Of a stretch of DNA of 64,000 nt, positions 54,471 through 62,008 are shown piece by piece (position 1 is the first letter of the stretch; each line of letters begins with the position of its first letter). The position numbers and the translations under genes are program-made. The notes below the pieces were generated by a model, which saw only the letters and a list, made by a program, of their open reading frames with translations, was not told the DNA's origin and did no database searches. Source of the DNA: Ferrovibrio sp046297595 (lineage in GTDB: Bacteria; Pseudomonadota; Alphaproteobacteria; Ferrovibrionales; Ferrovibrionaceae); NCBI RefSeq assembly GCF_046297595.1, contig NZ_JBKBHT010000008.1, positions 86,921 to 150,920 of the forward strand, written 5' to 3'.

Positions 54471-55025
54471 ATGGGCAGAAGCGGCCGCCTTGTGCTTGTC
54501 GTCGGCCCCAGCGGGGTCGGCAAGGACAGCGTGCTGGACGGCGCCCGGGCAGCCCTGAAAGACAATCCCGACGTGGTGTTCCCACGCCGCGTGGTGACGC
54601 GCGCGCCGGGCCTGGGCGGCGAGGATTACATCCCGGCTTCCGAGGCGGATTTCGCAGCCATGGCGGCGCGCGGCGACTTCGCGCTGCACTGGCCGGCCCA
54701 TGGTTTGCATTATGGCATCCCCCAAAGCATCGAGAACGATTTCGCCGCCGGCCGCCAGGTGGTGGTGAATGTCTCGCGCGGCAGCATCGACGAAGCCCGG
54801 CGCAAATATCCCGGCCTGCTGGTGATCGGCATCACCGCCTCGCCCGACGTGCTGCGCCGCCGGTTGGAACAGCGCGGCCGCGAAAGCCCCGCCGAAATAG
54901 AAGAGCGCCTCGGCCGCGCCGCCGCTTTCACCCTCCAGGGCGACGACGTGGCGATCCTGAATAACGATGGCGCGCTGAAGGATACCGTGCAGGCCTTTCT
55001 CGCCCTGCTGCAAAAGCGGCGCTGA
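54471..55025 (+). CDS. phnN: Ribose 1,5-bisphosphate phosphokinase PhnN
   Basis: 184 residues, guanylate-kinase-like. Phosphorylates ribose 1,5-bisphosphate to PRPP, the last step of the C-P lyase route. P-loop VVGPSGVGKDSVL, then PRRVVTRAPGLGGEDYIPASEADFA and RRLEQRGRESPAEIEERLGRAA. The start follows the HD-oxygenase stop by 4 bases. Confidence 0.95.
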   Translation: MGRSGRLVLVVGPSGVGKDSVLDGARAALKDNPDVVFPRRVVTRAPGLGGEDYIPASEADFAAMAARGDFALHWPAHGLHYGIPQSIENDFAAGRQVVVNVSRGSIDEARRKYPGLLVIGITASPDVLRRRLEQRGRESPAEIEERLGRAAAFTLQGDDVAILNNDGALKDTVQAFLALLQKRR

Positions 55026-55067
55026 TCCGGCATACTGGCGGCCATCTTTCGCCGGAGTCGCCGCCCC

Positions 55068-55697
55068 ATGGATATCCTGCTTCCGCTGTTCAGCATCACC
55101 GTCGCCATCGCTCTGGGTGCGGCCAGCCCCGGTCCCAGTTTTGTGCTGGTGGCGCGCACGGCGATTGCCGCTGGCCGCCCGGCAGGCCTGGCCGCCGCTT
55201 TCGGCATGGGCCTCGGCGGCGCGGTGTTCGCGGGGCTCGCCCTGCTCGGCCTGATCACCCTGCTGGCGCAGGTGGGCTGGCTGTATCTGGGGCTTAAGCT
55301 CGCCGGCGGGCTGTATCTGTGCTGGCTGGCCTTCCGGCTGTGGCGCGGCGCGAAACAGCCGTTGACGGTTGCCGCCGATGGTGTTGCCGAACGTGGCATC
55401 CTGCGCGCCTTTTCGGTTGGCCTGCTGACCCAGCTTTCCAATCCCAAAACCGCCGTGGTCTATGCCGGCATCTTCGCCGCCCTGATGCCGGCGCAGCCAT
55501 CATTCTGGCTCGCCGCCCTGCTGGTGCCGGCGGTGTTCATGGTGGAATGCGGCTGGTATGCGCTGGTGGCGGTGGCGTTTTCGGCCGGCCGGCCGCGCGC
55601 GCTGTATCTGAATGCCAAGCACTGGATCGACCGTGCCGCCGGCGGCGTGATGGCGTTGCTGGGCATCCGCCTGATCGTCGACGGCGTGCGCGGCTAG
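55068..55697 (+). CDS. LysE family exporter-like protein
   Basis: 209 residues, about six helices. LysE/RhtB hallmarks: AIALGAASPGPSFVLVARTAIAAGRPAGLAAAFGMGLGGAVFA and LLTQLSNPKTAVVYAGIFAALMP. Located at the end of the phn operon, so it may export an amino compound formed from phosphonates; substrate unproven. The 3' end overlaps DUF1045 by 4 bases on the opposite strand. Confidence 0.85.
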   Translation: MDILLPLFSITVAIALGAASPGPSFVLVARTAIAAGRPAGLAAAFGMGLGGAVFAGLALLGLITLLAQVGWLYLGLKLAGGLYLCWLAFRLWRGAKQPLTVAADGVAERGILRAFSVGLLTQLSNPKTAVVYAGIFAALMPAQPSFWLAALLVPAVFMVECGWYALVAVAFSAGRPRALYLNAKHWIDRAAGGVMALLGIRLIVDGVRG

Positions 55698-56389
55698 CCC
55701 GTCAGGCGATAACGTCCGGCGATGCGGAACGGCGCGCCGCTTTCCATCTGCACGAACAGGCAGATTTCATCCACGCTGAATTCCCGGCGCAGCAGCGGCG
55801 CGGTCTGCGCGGTCAGATGCGCCAGCACGGCTTCGCGTTCGGCCTCGTTTTCGATCCGGCCGGTCAGCGTGAAATGCAGGCGGAAATCCTCGAACACATA
55901 GGGATAGCCCCATTGCGCCAGGTTGGTTTCCTGGCGTTGCGTCAGCCCGGCGCTGCGCCGGCGCGCTAGTTCGGCCTCTGACGGCGGCGCACGGAAGGCA
56001 TCGAAGGTTTTCACGCAGGCACCGGCCAGCGCGTCGATCTCTGGGCAGGGCTTTGATAGCCGCAGGGCGAGGAAACTGCCCAGGGCCGCCATCTGCAAAA
56101 CCGGCAGGCGCACGGGGGCGTGCTGGTTCGCGAATTTTTCCAGCGCCACGATCAGCATCGCCTCATCGCAACCGTCCTTCAGGCGGAAGGGCGGCTTCAG
56201 TGTGCCGTGGAAACCGTACCGGCGCGGTTCGGCGGTGATCTCGGATATGCGCGCCGCGCTCAGGCCGGCGGCCGGCTGCGCGGCCGGCGACTCGCCGGTC
56301 TCCGGGTCCCAGCCCAGCCATCGGGCGGCGAAATCATGCAGCAGGTGATCGGCCGGTGGAGCGGCGTAGATAGCGAAGCGGGGCGCCAT
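55694..56389 (-). CDS. DUF1045 phosphonate-locus protein (2H phosphoesterase-like)
   Basis: 231 residues of the DUF1045 family found with phosphonate operons. It carries two H-x-T/S motifs, RYGFHGTLKPPF and RLHFTLTG, about 135 residues apart, the signature of 2H phosphoesterases that open cyclic phosphates. The C-P lyase route makes a 5-phosphoribosyl 1,2-cyclic phosphate usually opened by PhnP; no phnP is in this locus, so DUF1045 is a reasonable candidate. Divergent from phnC. Confidence 0.85.
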   Translation of the reverse strand: MAPRFAIYAAPPADHLLHDFAARWLGWDPETGESPAAQPAAGLSAARISEITAEPRRYGFHGTLKPPFRLKDGCDEAMLIVALEKFANQHAPVRLPVLQMAALGSFLALRLSKPCPEIDALAGACVKTFDAFRAPPSEAELARRRSAGLTQRQETNLAQWGYPYVFEDFRLHFTLTGRIENEAEREAVLAHLTAQTAPLLRREFSVDEICLFVQMESGAPFRIAGRYRLTG

Positions 56390-56494
56390 GCGGGGTTAAA
56401 TCCCTAGACAAATCGGCAAAGGGTCTTGTGGGTAAGTTAACGGCCCGTCAAACGGCCGGCGATTTCACCCCGGCGTCGCCGAACCGCAATCGAA

Positions 56495-56512
56495 CTGTCA
56501 TACGGCGTTGCT
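56495..56512 (+). promoter_or_regulatory. Candidate Pho box upstream of phnC
   Basis: CTGTCATACGGCGTTGCT: the left half is a perfect PhoB half site (CTGTCAT), the right half after 4 bases is weak. It lies 49 bases before phnC and could also serve the divergent DUF1045 gene. Confidence 0.45.
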
Positions 56513-56561
56513 ATAGCGCCCCCTAGATCGCGACGACACAGACCGCAAAGAGGGGAAGCGC

Positions 56562-57446
56562 ATGCGCGCCGCCATCGAGATTGCCCATCTATCGAAAACC
56601 TTCCGGACCGGCAAGCGGGCACTCGACAATATAACCCTCGCCATCCAGCCCGGCGAGATGGTGGCCTTGATCGGCGCCTCGGGTTCGGGCAAGTCCACCC
56701 TGCTGCGCCATGTCGCCGGCCTCACCGTGGGCGACCGCGACCCGCATGCCCAGGTGGTGGTGGATGGCCGCATGGTGCAGGCGCAGGGCCGGCTGGGCAA
56801 GGGCATCAGCGAGACCCGGGCCGGCATCGGTTTCGTGTTCCAGCAGTTCAACCTGGTCGGCCGCCTGCAGGTGATCACCAACGTGCTGGCCGGCAACCTG
56901 GGTCGCATGCCGATCTGGCGCAGCCTGTTCCGCCGCTTCACCGACGAGCAGCGCCGCATCGCCGTCGCAGCGCTGGACCGCGTCGGCATCGCGCCCTGTG
57001 CCTTCCAGCGCGCGTCCACGCTGTCGGGCGGCCAGCAGCAGCGCGCCGCCATCGCCCGCGCCCTGGTGCAGCAGGCAAAGATCATCCTGGCCGACGAACC
57101 GATCGCCTCGCTCGATCCCGAATCCTCGCGCAAGGTGATGGAAACCCTGGCCGGCATCAACGAGGCCGACGGCGTCACCGTCGTGGTGTCGCTGCACCAG
57201 GTGGATTTCGCACTGAAATACTGCCGCCGCGTGATTGCGCTACGCGACGGCAAGGTGATGTTCGATGGCGAGGCCTCGGCCGTCACCACCGCCTTGCTGC
57301 GCGGTATCTACGGCAACAACACCGATCTCGATTTCGGCAGCCTCGAGGCCGATGCCCGGCCCGAGCCGGCCGACGACAACGTGGCGCCGGAAGCCCCGGC
57401 GGCCGCCAGCCGCGCGGTGCCACGCATGCTGCCGGCGCTGGCCTGA
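56562..57446 (+). CDS. phnC: Phosphonate ABC transporter ATPase PhnC
   Basis: 294 residues. Importer ATPase: Walker A GASGSGKSTLL, signature LSGGQQQRAA, Walker B ILADEPIASLD, FVFQQFNLVGRLQVITNVLAGNLGRMP typical of PhnC. The C-terminus has an extra ~35 Ala/Pro/Glu-rich residues. phnD follows after 46 bases. Confidence 0.95.
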   Translation: MRAAIEIAHLSKTFRTGKRALDNITLAIQPGEMVALIGASGSGKSTLLRHVAGLTVGDRDPHAQVVVDGRMVQAQGRLGKGISETRAGIGFVFQQFNLVGRLQVITNVLAGNLGRMPIWRSLFRRFTDEQRRIAVAALDRVGIAPCAFQRASTLSGGQQQRAAIARALVQQAKIILADEPIASLDPESSRKVMETLAGINEADGVTVVVSLHQVDFALKYCRRVIALRDGKVMFDGEASAVTTALLRGIYGNNTDLDFGSLEADARPEPADDNVAPEAPAAASRAVPRMLPALA

Positions 57447-57492
57447 GCAGATTTTCAAGTTCCGCAGTTCCAACCAACCAGGAGAGAAATCC

Positions 57493-58470
57493 ATGCTGCG
57501 CCGTACCATGCTGAAAGCCGCCGTCGCGGCCGTTGCGCTTGCCACTGCTGGCGGCGCCCAGGCCGCCGACCTGAAGGAGCTGAATTTCGGCATCATCTCG
57601 ACCGAGTCGAGCGCCAACCTGAAGACCGTGTGGCAGCCCTTTCTGGCCGATATGGAAAAGCAGCTCGGCATGAAGGTGAACGGTTTCTTCGCGCCTGACT
57701 ATGCCGGCATCATCGAGGGCATGCGCTTCAACAAGGTGCAGATCGCCTGGTACGGCAATGCCTCGGCCATCCAGGCCGTCGACCGCGCCGATGGCGAGGT
57801 CTTCGTGCAGTCGGTTTCGTCCGACGGCTCGCCGGGTTACTGGTCGCTGCTGCTGGTCCACAAGGACAGCCCGATCAATTCCCTGAAGGACCTGCTCGCC
57901 GCGCCGGGCAAATACACGCTGGGTAACGGCGACCCGAATTCGACTTCCGGCTTTCTGGTGCCGAGCTATTTCGCCTGGGGCCAGAACAATATCGACATCC
58001 GCAAGCATTTCACCCGCGTGGTGACGGCCAACCATGAGACCAACGCGCTGGCCGTGGCCAACAAGCAGGTGGATGTCGCCACCAACAACACCGAGAATAT
58101 GGATCGCCTGAAGAAGACGGCGCCGGAAAAGCATGCCCAGATCAAGGAAATCTGGAAGTCGCCGCTGATCCCGTCCGATCCGATCGTGTGGCGCAAGGAT
58201 CTGTCGGACGCCGACAAGAAGAAGATCAAGACCTTCTTCCTGACCTACGGTACCAAGAGCGAGGCGGAGAAGAAGGTTCTGGCCGGTCTGCAATGGGCGC
58301 CGTTCAAGGAATCGTCGAACAAGCAGCTGCTGCCGATTCGTCAGCTCGGCCTGTTCCGCGACAAGCTGAAGCTGGAGGCCGATACCAACATGGCCGCCGA
58401 CGAGAAGGCCAAGAAGCTGGCCGAGATCGAGGCCAAGCTGGCCGATCTCACCAAGCAGATGGGTTCGTAA
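57493..58470 (+). CDS. phnD: Phosphonate ABC transporter binding protein PhnD
   Basis: 325 residues; periplasmic substrate-binding protein. Signal peptide to about residue 25 (AAVAAVALATAGGAQAAD). Family motifs: LNFGIISTESSANLKTVW, FFAPDYAGIIEGMRFNKVQIAWYGNASAI, GNGDPNSTSGFLVPSY. Lys-rich helix near the C-terminus. ATG 57493 has GGAGAG upstream. Confidence 0.96.
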   Translation: MLRRTMLKAAVAAVALATAGGAQAADLKELNFGIISTESSANLKTVWQPFLADMEKQLGMKVNGFFAPDYAGIIEGMRFNKVQIAWYGNASAIQAVDRADGEVFVQSVSSDGSPGYWSLLLVHKDSPINSLKDLLAAPGKYTLGNGDPNSTSGFLVPSYFAWGQNNIDIRKHFTRVVTANHETNALAVANKQVDVATNNTENMDRLKKTAPEKHAQIKEIWKSPLIPSDPIVWRKDLSDADKKKIKTFFLTYGTKSEAEKKVLAGLQWAPFKESSNKQLLPIRQLGLFRDKLKLEADTNMAADEKAKKLAEIEAKLADLTKQMGS

Positions 58471-58534
58471 CCCTCATATCGTGCGGCGGAGCGGCCCGTG
58501 TCGCTCCGCCGGTTTTCTTGCCGGGGATTGATCC

Positions 58535-59347
58535 ATGTCCGTCAGCACCGCCGTCATCCATGATCATCCGATCCATCCGCCGAAGCCGGGCCTGAAGACC
58601 TCGCTCGGGCGCATGCTGGTCTACGCCCTGATCGGCGCGATGATCATCTGGTCCTACCAGGGCGCCGAGATCGCGCCGATGAAGCTGGTCGCCGATGCCG
58701 GCAACATGGCGACGTTCCTCGCCGATTTTTTCCCGCCGGATTTCACCGAGTGGCGTTATTACCTCGACGAACTGATCGTCACGTTGCACATCGCTATCTG
58801 GGGCACGTTGCTGGCTGTCGTGTTCGCCGTGCCGTTCGGCCTGCTGGCCTCGGCCAATATCACCCCGCCCTGGATCCACCAGCCGGTGCGCCGCCTGATG
58901 GATGCCTGCCGCGCCATCAACGAGATGGTCTTCGCCATGCTGTTTGTGGTTGCCGTCGGCCTGGGGCCGTTTGCCGGCGCGCTGGCGCTGTTCGTGCATA
59001 CCACCGGCATTCTGGCCAAGCTGTTTTCCGAAGCCGTGGAGGCCATCGACCCGCAGCCGGTGGAAGGCATCCGCGCCACCGGTGCCAATGCGCTGGAAGA
59101 AATCGTCTACGGCGTGATCCCCCAGGTGATGCCGCTCTGGGTGTCGTATTCGCTCTATCGTTTCGAATCCAACCTGCGCTCGGCCTCGGTGGTCGGCATG
59201 GTCGGCGCCGGCGGCATCGGCGTGGTGCTGTGGGAAGTGATCCGCGGCTTCCAGTTCGCCCAGACCTGCGCGGTGATGATCATGATCATCCTGCTGGTCA
59301 GCGCGGTCGACGTGATCTCGGCGCGCATCCGCAAAGTGCTGATCTGA
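58535..59347 (+). CDS. phnE: Phosphonate ABC transporter permease PhnE
   Basis: 270 residues; inner-membrane permease with about six helices and the ABC-binding EAA loop (EAVEAIDPQPVEGIRATGANALEEIVYGVIPQVMP). RRLMDACRAINEMVFAMLFVVAVGLGPFAG is characteristic of PhnE. It completes phnCDE. Only one permease gene is present, so it likely works as a homodimer. Confidence 0.95.
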   Translation: MSVSTAVIHDHPIHPPKPGLKTSLGRMLVYALIGAMIIWSYQGAEIAPMKLVADAGNMATFLADFFPPDFTEWRYYLDELIVTLHIAIWGTLLAVVFAVPFGLLASANITPPWIHQPVRRLMDACRAINEMVFAMLFVVAVGLGPFAGALALFVHTTGILAKLFSEAVEAIDPQPVEGIRATGANALEEIVYGVIPQVMPLWVSYSLYRFESNLRSASVVGMVGAGGIGVVLWEVIRGFQFAQTCAVMIMIILLVSAVDVISARIRKVLI

Positions 59348-59364
59348 CGTTTCAGTTGCGCAGA

Positions 59365-59559
59365 TCAGTTGCGCAGGGCCGCCTGCCGGTGCTGCTCGAT
59401 CTTGTCGGCACGCCAATAGGTGGCCCGACGGCGGCTGTACTGGATCGGCACGACATTGTCGGGGGTGGCGTCGTCGTCCCGACGGTTGGCACCAAAGCGG
59501 TCGCGCACCCTGGTCAGGGCTTCCTGGGTGATGCAGAGCAGCAATGTGTTGGTCAGCAT
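59365..59559 (-). CDS. Small basic protein, function unknown
   Basis: 64 residues with a hydrophobic start (MLTNTLLLCITQEALTRVR) and a charged end (RRRATYWRADKIEQHRQAALRN). GGGAGG is correctly placed before the ATG, supporting translation. No family recognised. It lies convergent to phnE with 17 bases between stops. A 12-base direct repeat TCAGTTGCGCAG (59352-59363 and 59365-59376) overlaps its end. Confidence 0.5.
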   Translation of the reverse strand: MLTNTLLLCITQEALTRVRDRFGANRRDDDATPDNVVPIQYSRRRATYWRADKIEQHRQAALRN

Positions 59560-59631
59560 GGATGCCTCCCTTGCGATGAGTTGAATACGGCCGGCGTCGT
59601 ATAATCCTGCGCCGTATAATCCTGCGGCGGC

Positions 59632-60213
59632 TTAGTCGCCGGCCCGCCACAGGCCGTCAGGCTGGCGACAGGCGGTTCCGTAATTCTGCCGGTCCTCGCC
59701 ATCGCGGCTGGCGACAGCGCGGTAGTCGCGACAGAACAATCCGTTCCGCTCAAAAGTCGCCAGCGGCGTCAGCGCGAAGGCCAGGCCGTCATGGCCGGCG
59801 CCATACCAGCGGATGGTCTGCCGGTCCGGCGCGAATTCCAGCACGCGGCTCACGCAGCCCAGATCGATGGCATCCATGCTGCGGCCCGGCGCGAGGCTGC
59901 CGATCTGGGCCGCGATCTGACGCCGCGACATGTCGCGGGCGACCAGGCGGCGGTCGCAGGTGCCGCGGTCGATGCCATAGACCGCAGAATAGACGGCATA
60001 GGGTGCGGCGCTTGGCGCCCGCAGCATGCTGCCCTGGCTTGAACCCGCCGCCGGCGCACCTGCCACGGAAGAGTTATGGATCAGCGGATCGGCCATCGCC
60101 GCCCCGGATAACACCGAGGCGACGATGGCAGCGGCCAGGCCGAGGGTGGGTCGGCGACCAGGCCACGGCGCGACAGTGGAGGGGGTGCTCCACCGTGGGG
60201 TTGAGGCAGGCAT
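59632..60213 (-). CDS. Surface-antigen-like exported protein (RT0821/Lpp0805-type C-terminus)
   Basis: 193 residues with a likely signal peptide ending near SGAAMADP. The C-terminal part resembles the RT0821/Lpp0805 surface domain: GRSMDAIDLGCVSRVLEFAPDRQTIRWY, then NGLFCRDYRAVASRDGE and NYGTACRQPDGLWRAGD with a Cys pair. It lies 30 bases downstream of a glycine-zipper lipoprotein gene. The two together look like the halves of a 17-kDa surface antigen. Confidence 0.7.
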   Translation of the reverse strand: MPASTPRWSTPSTVAPWPGRRPTLGLAAAIVASVLSGAAMADPLIHNSSVAGAPAAGSSQGSMLRAPSAAPYAVYSAVYGIDRGTCDRRLVARDMSRRQIAAQIGSLAPGRSMDAIDLGCVSRVLEFAPDRQTIRWYGAGHDGLAFALTPLATFERNGLFCRDYRAVASRDGEDRQNYGTACRQPDGLWRAGD

Positions 60214-60243
60214 GACGCGCCGCTCCGCTAAACCGTGAAACGC

Positions 60244-60501
60244 TTACTTCTTCTTGCCCTTTTCCGACTCGTGATAGAGCAGGCCGCCGGCCGTGCCGGC
60301 CGCGGCGCCGATCAGGGCGCCGGTGACCGTGCTGCCGGTGATGGCGCCGATCACAGCACCGCCCGCTGCGCCAAGGGCGCCGCCGGACAGGGCCCGCTGC
60401 TGCTGGTCGTTCATGCCGTTGCAGCCTGCGGCGACCAGGCCGACCAGGGCGAGGGCCGAAAGCCTGGTCGCGATCCGGGGGGTGGTCGTGCGGTTGATCA
60501 T
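60244..60501 (-). CDS. Glycine-zipper lipoprotein
   Basis: 85 residues. Lipoprotein signal SALALVGLVAAGC, a short QQQ linker, then a glycine-zipper stretch GGALGAAGGAVIGAITGSTVTG and AAAGTAGGLLYHESEKGKKK. Such proteins are anchored in the outer membrane and can span it. GGAGAG precedes the ATG. Followed on the same strand by the RT0821-like gene. Confidence 0.8.
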   Translation of the reverse strand: MINRTTTPRIATRLSALALVGLVAAGCNGMNDQQQRALSGGALGAAGGAVIGAITGSTVTGALIGAAAGTAGGLLYHESEKGKKK

Positions 60502-60804
60502 GACGCTCTCCTCTATTCTTCATGCACGGGACCGCCTGATAATTCTGGCCTGGCAGGTCTGGGGAGGCCGGGAGGCCCGTGCTCGGAGGCAAGGATTGGC
60601 AATTCCGAAGTATTCGGCAATGAATATTTGGACCGACCCTGACTTTGTTCTGAGGATCACAAGTATATCTTCATTATGTCACAGGTTTATCGCAGGAATT
60701 ACTATTGTGTTTACAAGCGCGATGCCTGTAGTTGTCTGAGAGAATTCCGAAATCGCGACTCTGATGGCTTCCCCCCTTCATCCGGCTTGCGTATCGTCCC
60801 CGCT
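60502..60804. other. 303-base region upstream of the lipoprotein/two-component genes
   Basis: No convincing gene. It is AT-richer than its surroundings (about 60600-60750) and includes the promoters of the divergent glycine-zipper gene and of the lipoprotein-regulator-kinase operon. No box could be assigned with confidence. An open frame begins at 60676 and runs into the lipoprotein gene but lacks a ribosome binding site. Confidence 0.5.
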
Positions 60805-61299
60805 ATGTCGATTCGCTCCCGCCCGTTTTTTCCAGCCGTGGTTCCGCTTGTCATGCTCGCGCTCGCGCTGACGGCCTGCGACACTTTCATGCCCGCGCGG
60901 CAGCCTGCGGCCCCGCCGCCGGCTGCGACTGCGAACGAACCGGGCATGGATTCTGCCGCCCCGCCACCGCCGCTGCCGTTGCCAAGGCCAGCGCGCAAGC
61001 TTGCCGTCGGCCAACCCGCCGCCGCTGCCCCGGCGCCGGCCCAGCCGCCTGCCGTCATCGGCATGAACCGCGAGGCGCTGCGGCATCATTTCGGCGAGCC
61101 GGTGCAGGAACGCGCCGCGCCGCCGGCCCGCGTGCTGGAATTCGGCCAGGGCGATTGCCGGCTGGCGGTCTATCTGTATCTCGATACGGCGCGGAACGAT
61201 TTCTACGCCCTGCAATACGAGATGAACGGCGCGGCGCCGACAGGCCCCGCCGCCGACCTCTGTCTGGCAAGGATCGCGCGCGATGCCGAACGCCGCTGA
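60805..61299 (+). CDS. Lipoprotein coupled to a two-component system
   Basis: 164 residues. Lipoprotein signal LVMLALALTAC with Cys at about residue 22, then a Pro/Ala-rich linker (PPPPLPLPRPARK) and a small C-terminal domain VIGMNREALRHHFGEPVQERA, QGDCRLAVYLYLD, which fits the SmpA/BamE-like pattern of small outer-membrane lipoproteins. The last 17 bases overlap the response-regulator start, so their translation is coupled. It may monitor the envelope for that system. Confidence 0.72.
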   Translation: MSIRSRPFFPAVVPLVMLALALTACDTFMPARQPAAPPPAATANEPGMDSAAPPPPLPLPRPARKLAVGQPAAAAPAPAQPPAVIGMNREALRHHFGEPVQERAAPPARVLEFGQGDCRLAVYLYLDTARNDFYALQYEMNGAAPTGPAADLCLARIARDAERR

Positions 61300-62008
61300 A
61301 ACCCTGCTGATCGCGATCGTCGACGACGATGCGCTGTTCCGCGATACCGTCTCGGCCAACCTGAGCGAGGCGGGCTATCGCGTCGTCGAATTCGATGGCG
61401 GCCAGGCAGCGCTGGACTGGTTCGCGCAGGGCAACCGCGCCGCTGCCATGCTGCTCGACTGGCAGATGCCCGACCTGGACGGTCCGGCCACGCTGGAACA
61501 ACTGCGCGCTGCCGGCCATGCCCTGCCGGTGATCTTCCTCACCGGCCTGAACCAGCCGATCTTCGAGGAAAAAGGCCTGAAGCTCGGCGCCGTCGATTTT
61601 GTCGACAAGGCGAAAAGCTTCGCCATCATCCTGCAGCGCCTGCGCATCGCGCTCGGCGCCAAGATGCCGATTGCCGGCGATGCCGCGATGCCGGTGGGCG
61701 GCGGCGGCCTGCTGCTGGACGTGGCCAGCGCGCGCGTAACCTGGAACGGCACCCAGGTCGACCTCACCCATGGCGAGTTCAAGGTGGTGCAGCTGCTGGC
61801 GCAGCGGATCGGCCGCGATGTCGGTTATCGCGAGATTTACGACGTGGTGCGCGGCGTGGGTTTCGAGGCCGGGCAGGGGGCGGACGGCTATCGCGCCAAT
61901 GTGCGCGCCATGGTGAAACGCATCCGGCAGAAATTCCGCGACATCGACGCGGAATTCGACGCCATCGAAACCTATCCCGGTTTCGGCTATCGCTGGCGCC
62001 ATGCCTGA
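61283..62008 (+). CDS. Response regulator, OmpR/PhoB type
   Basis: 241 residues. Receiver about 8-122 with acidic pocket (VDDD), phospho-acceptor Asp59 (LLDWQMPDLDG), Thr in FLTG and conserved Lys in FVDKAKSF. A DNA-binding winged helix follows (VDLTHGEFKVVQLLAQRIGRDVGYREIYDVVRG ... FGYRWR). Overlaps the kinase gene by 8 bases. Regulated genes unknown. Confidence 0.93.
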   Translation: MPNAAETLLIAIVDDDALFRDTVSANLSEAGYRVVEFDGGQAALDWFAQGNRAAAMLLDWQMPDLDGPATLEQLRAAGHALPVIFLTGLNQPIFEEKGLKLGAVDFVDKAKSFAIILQRLRIALGAKMPIAGDAAMPVGGGGLLLDVASARVTWNGTQVDLTHGEFKVVQLLAQRIGRDVGYREIYDVVRGVGFEAGQGADGYRANVRAMVKRIRQKFRDIDAEFDAIETYPGFGYRWRHA

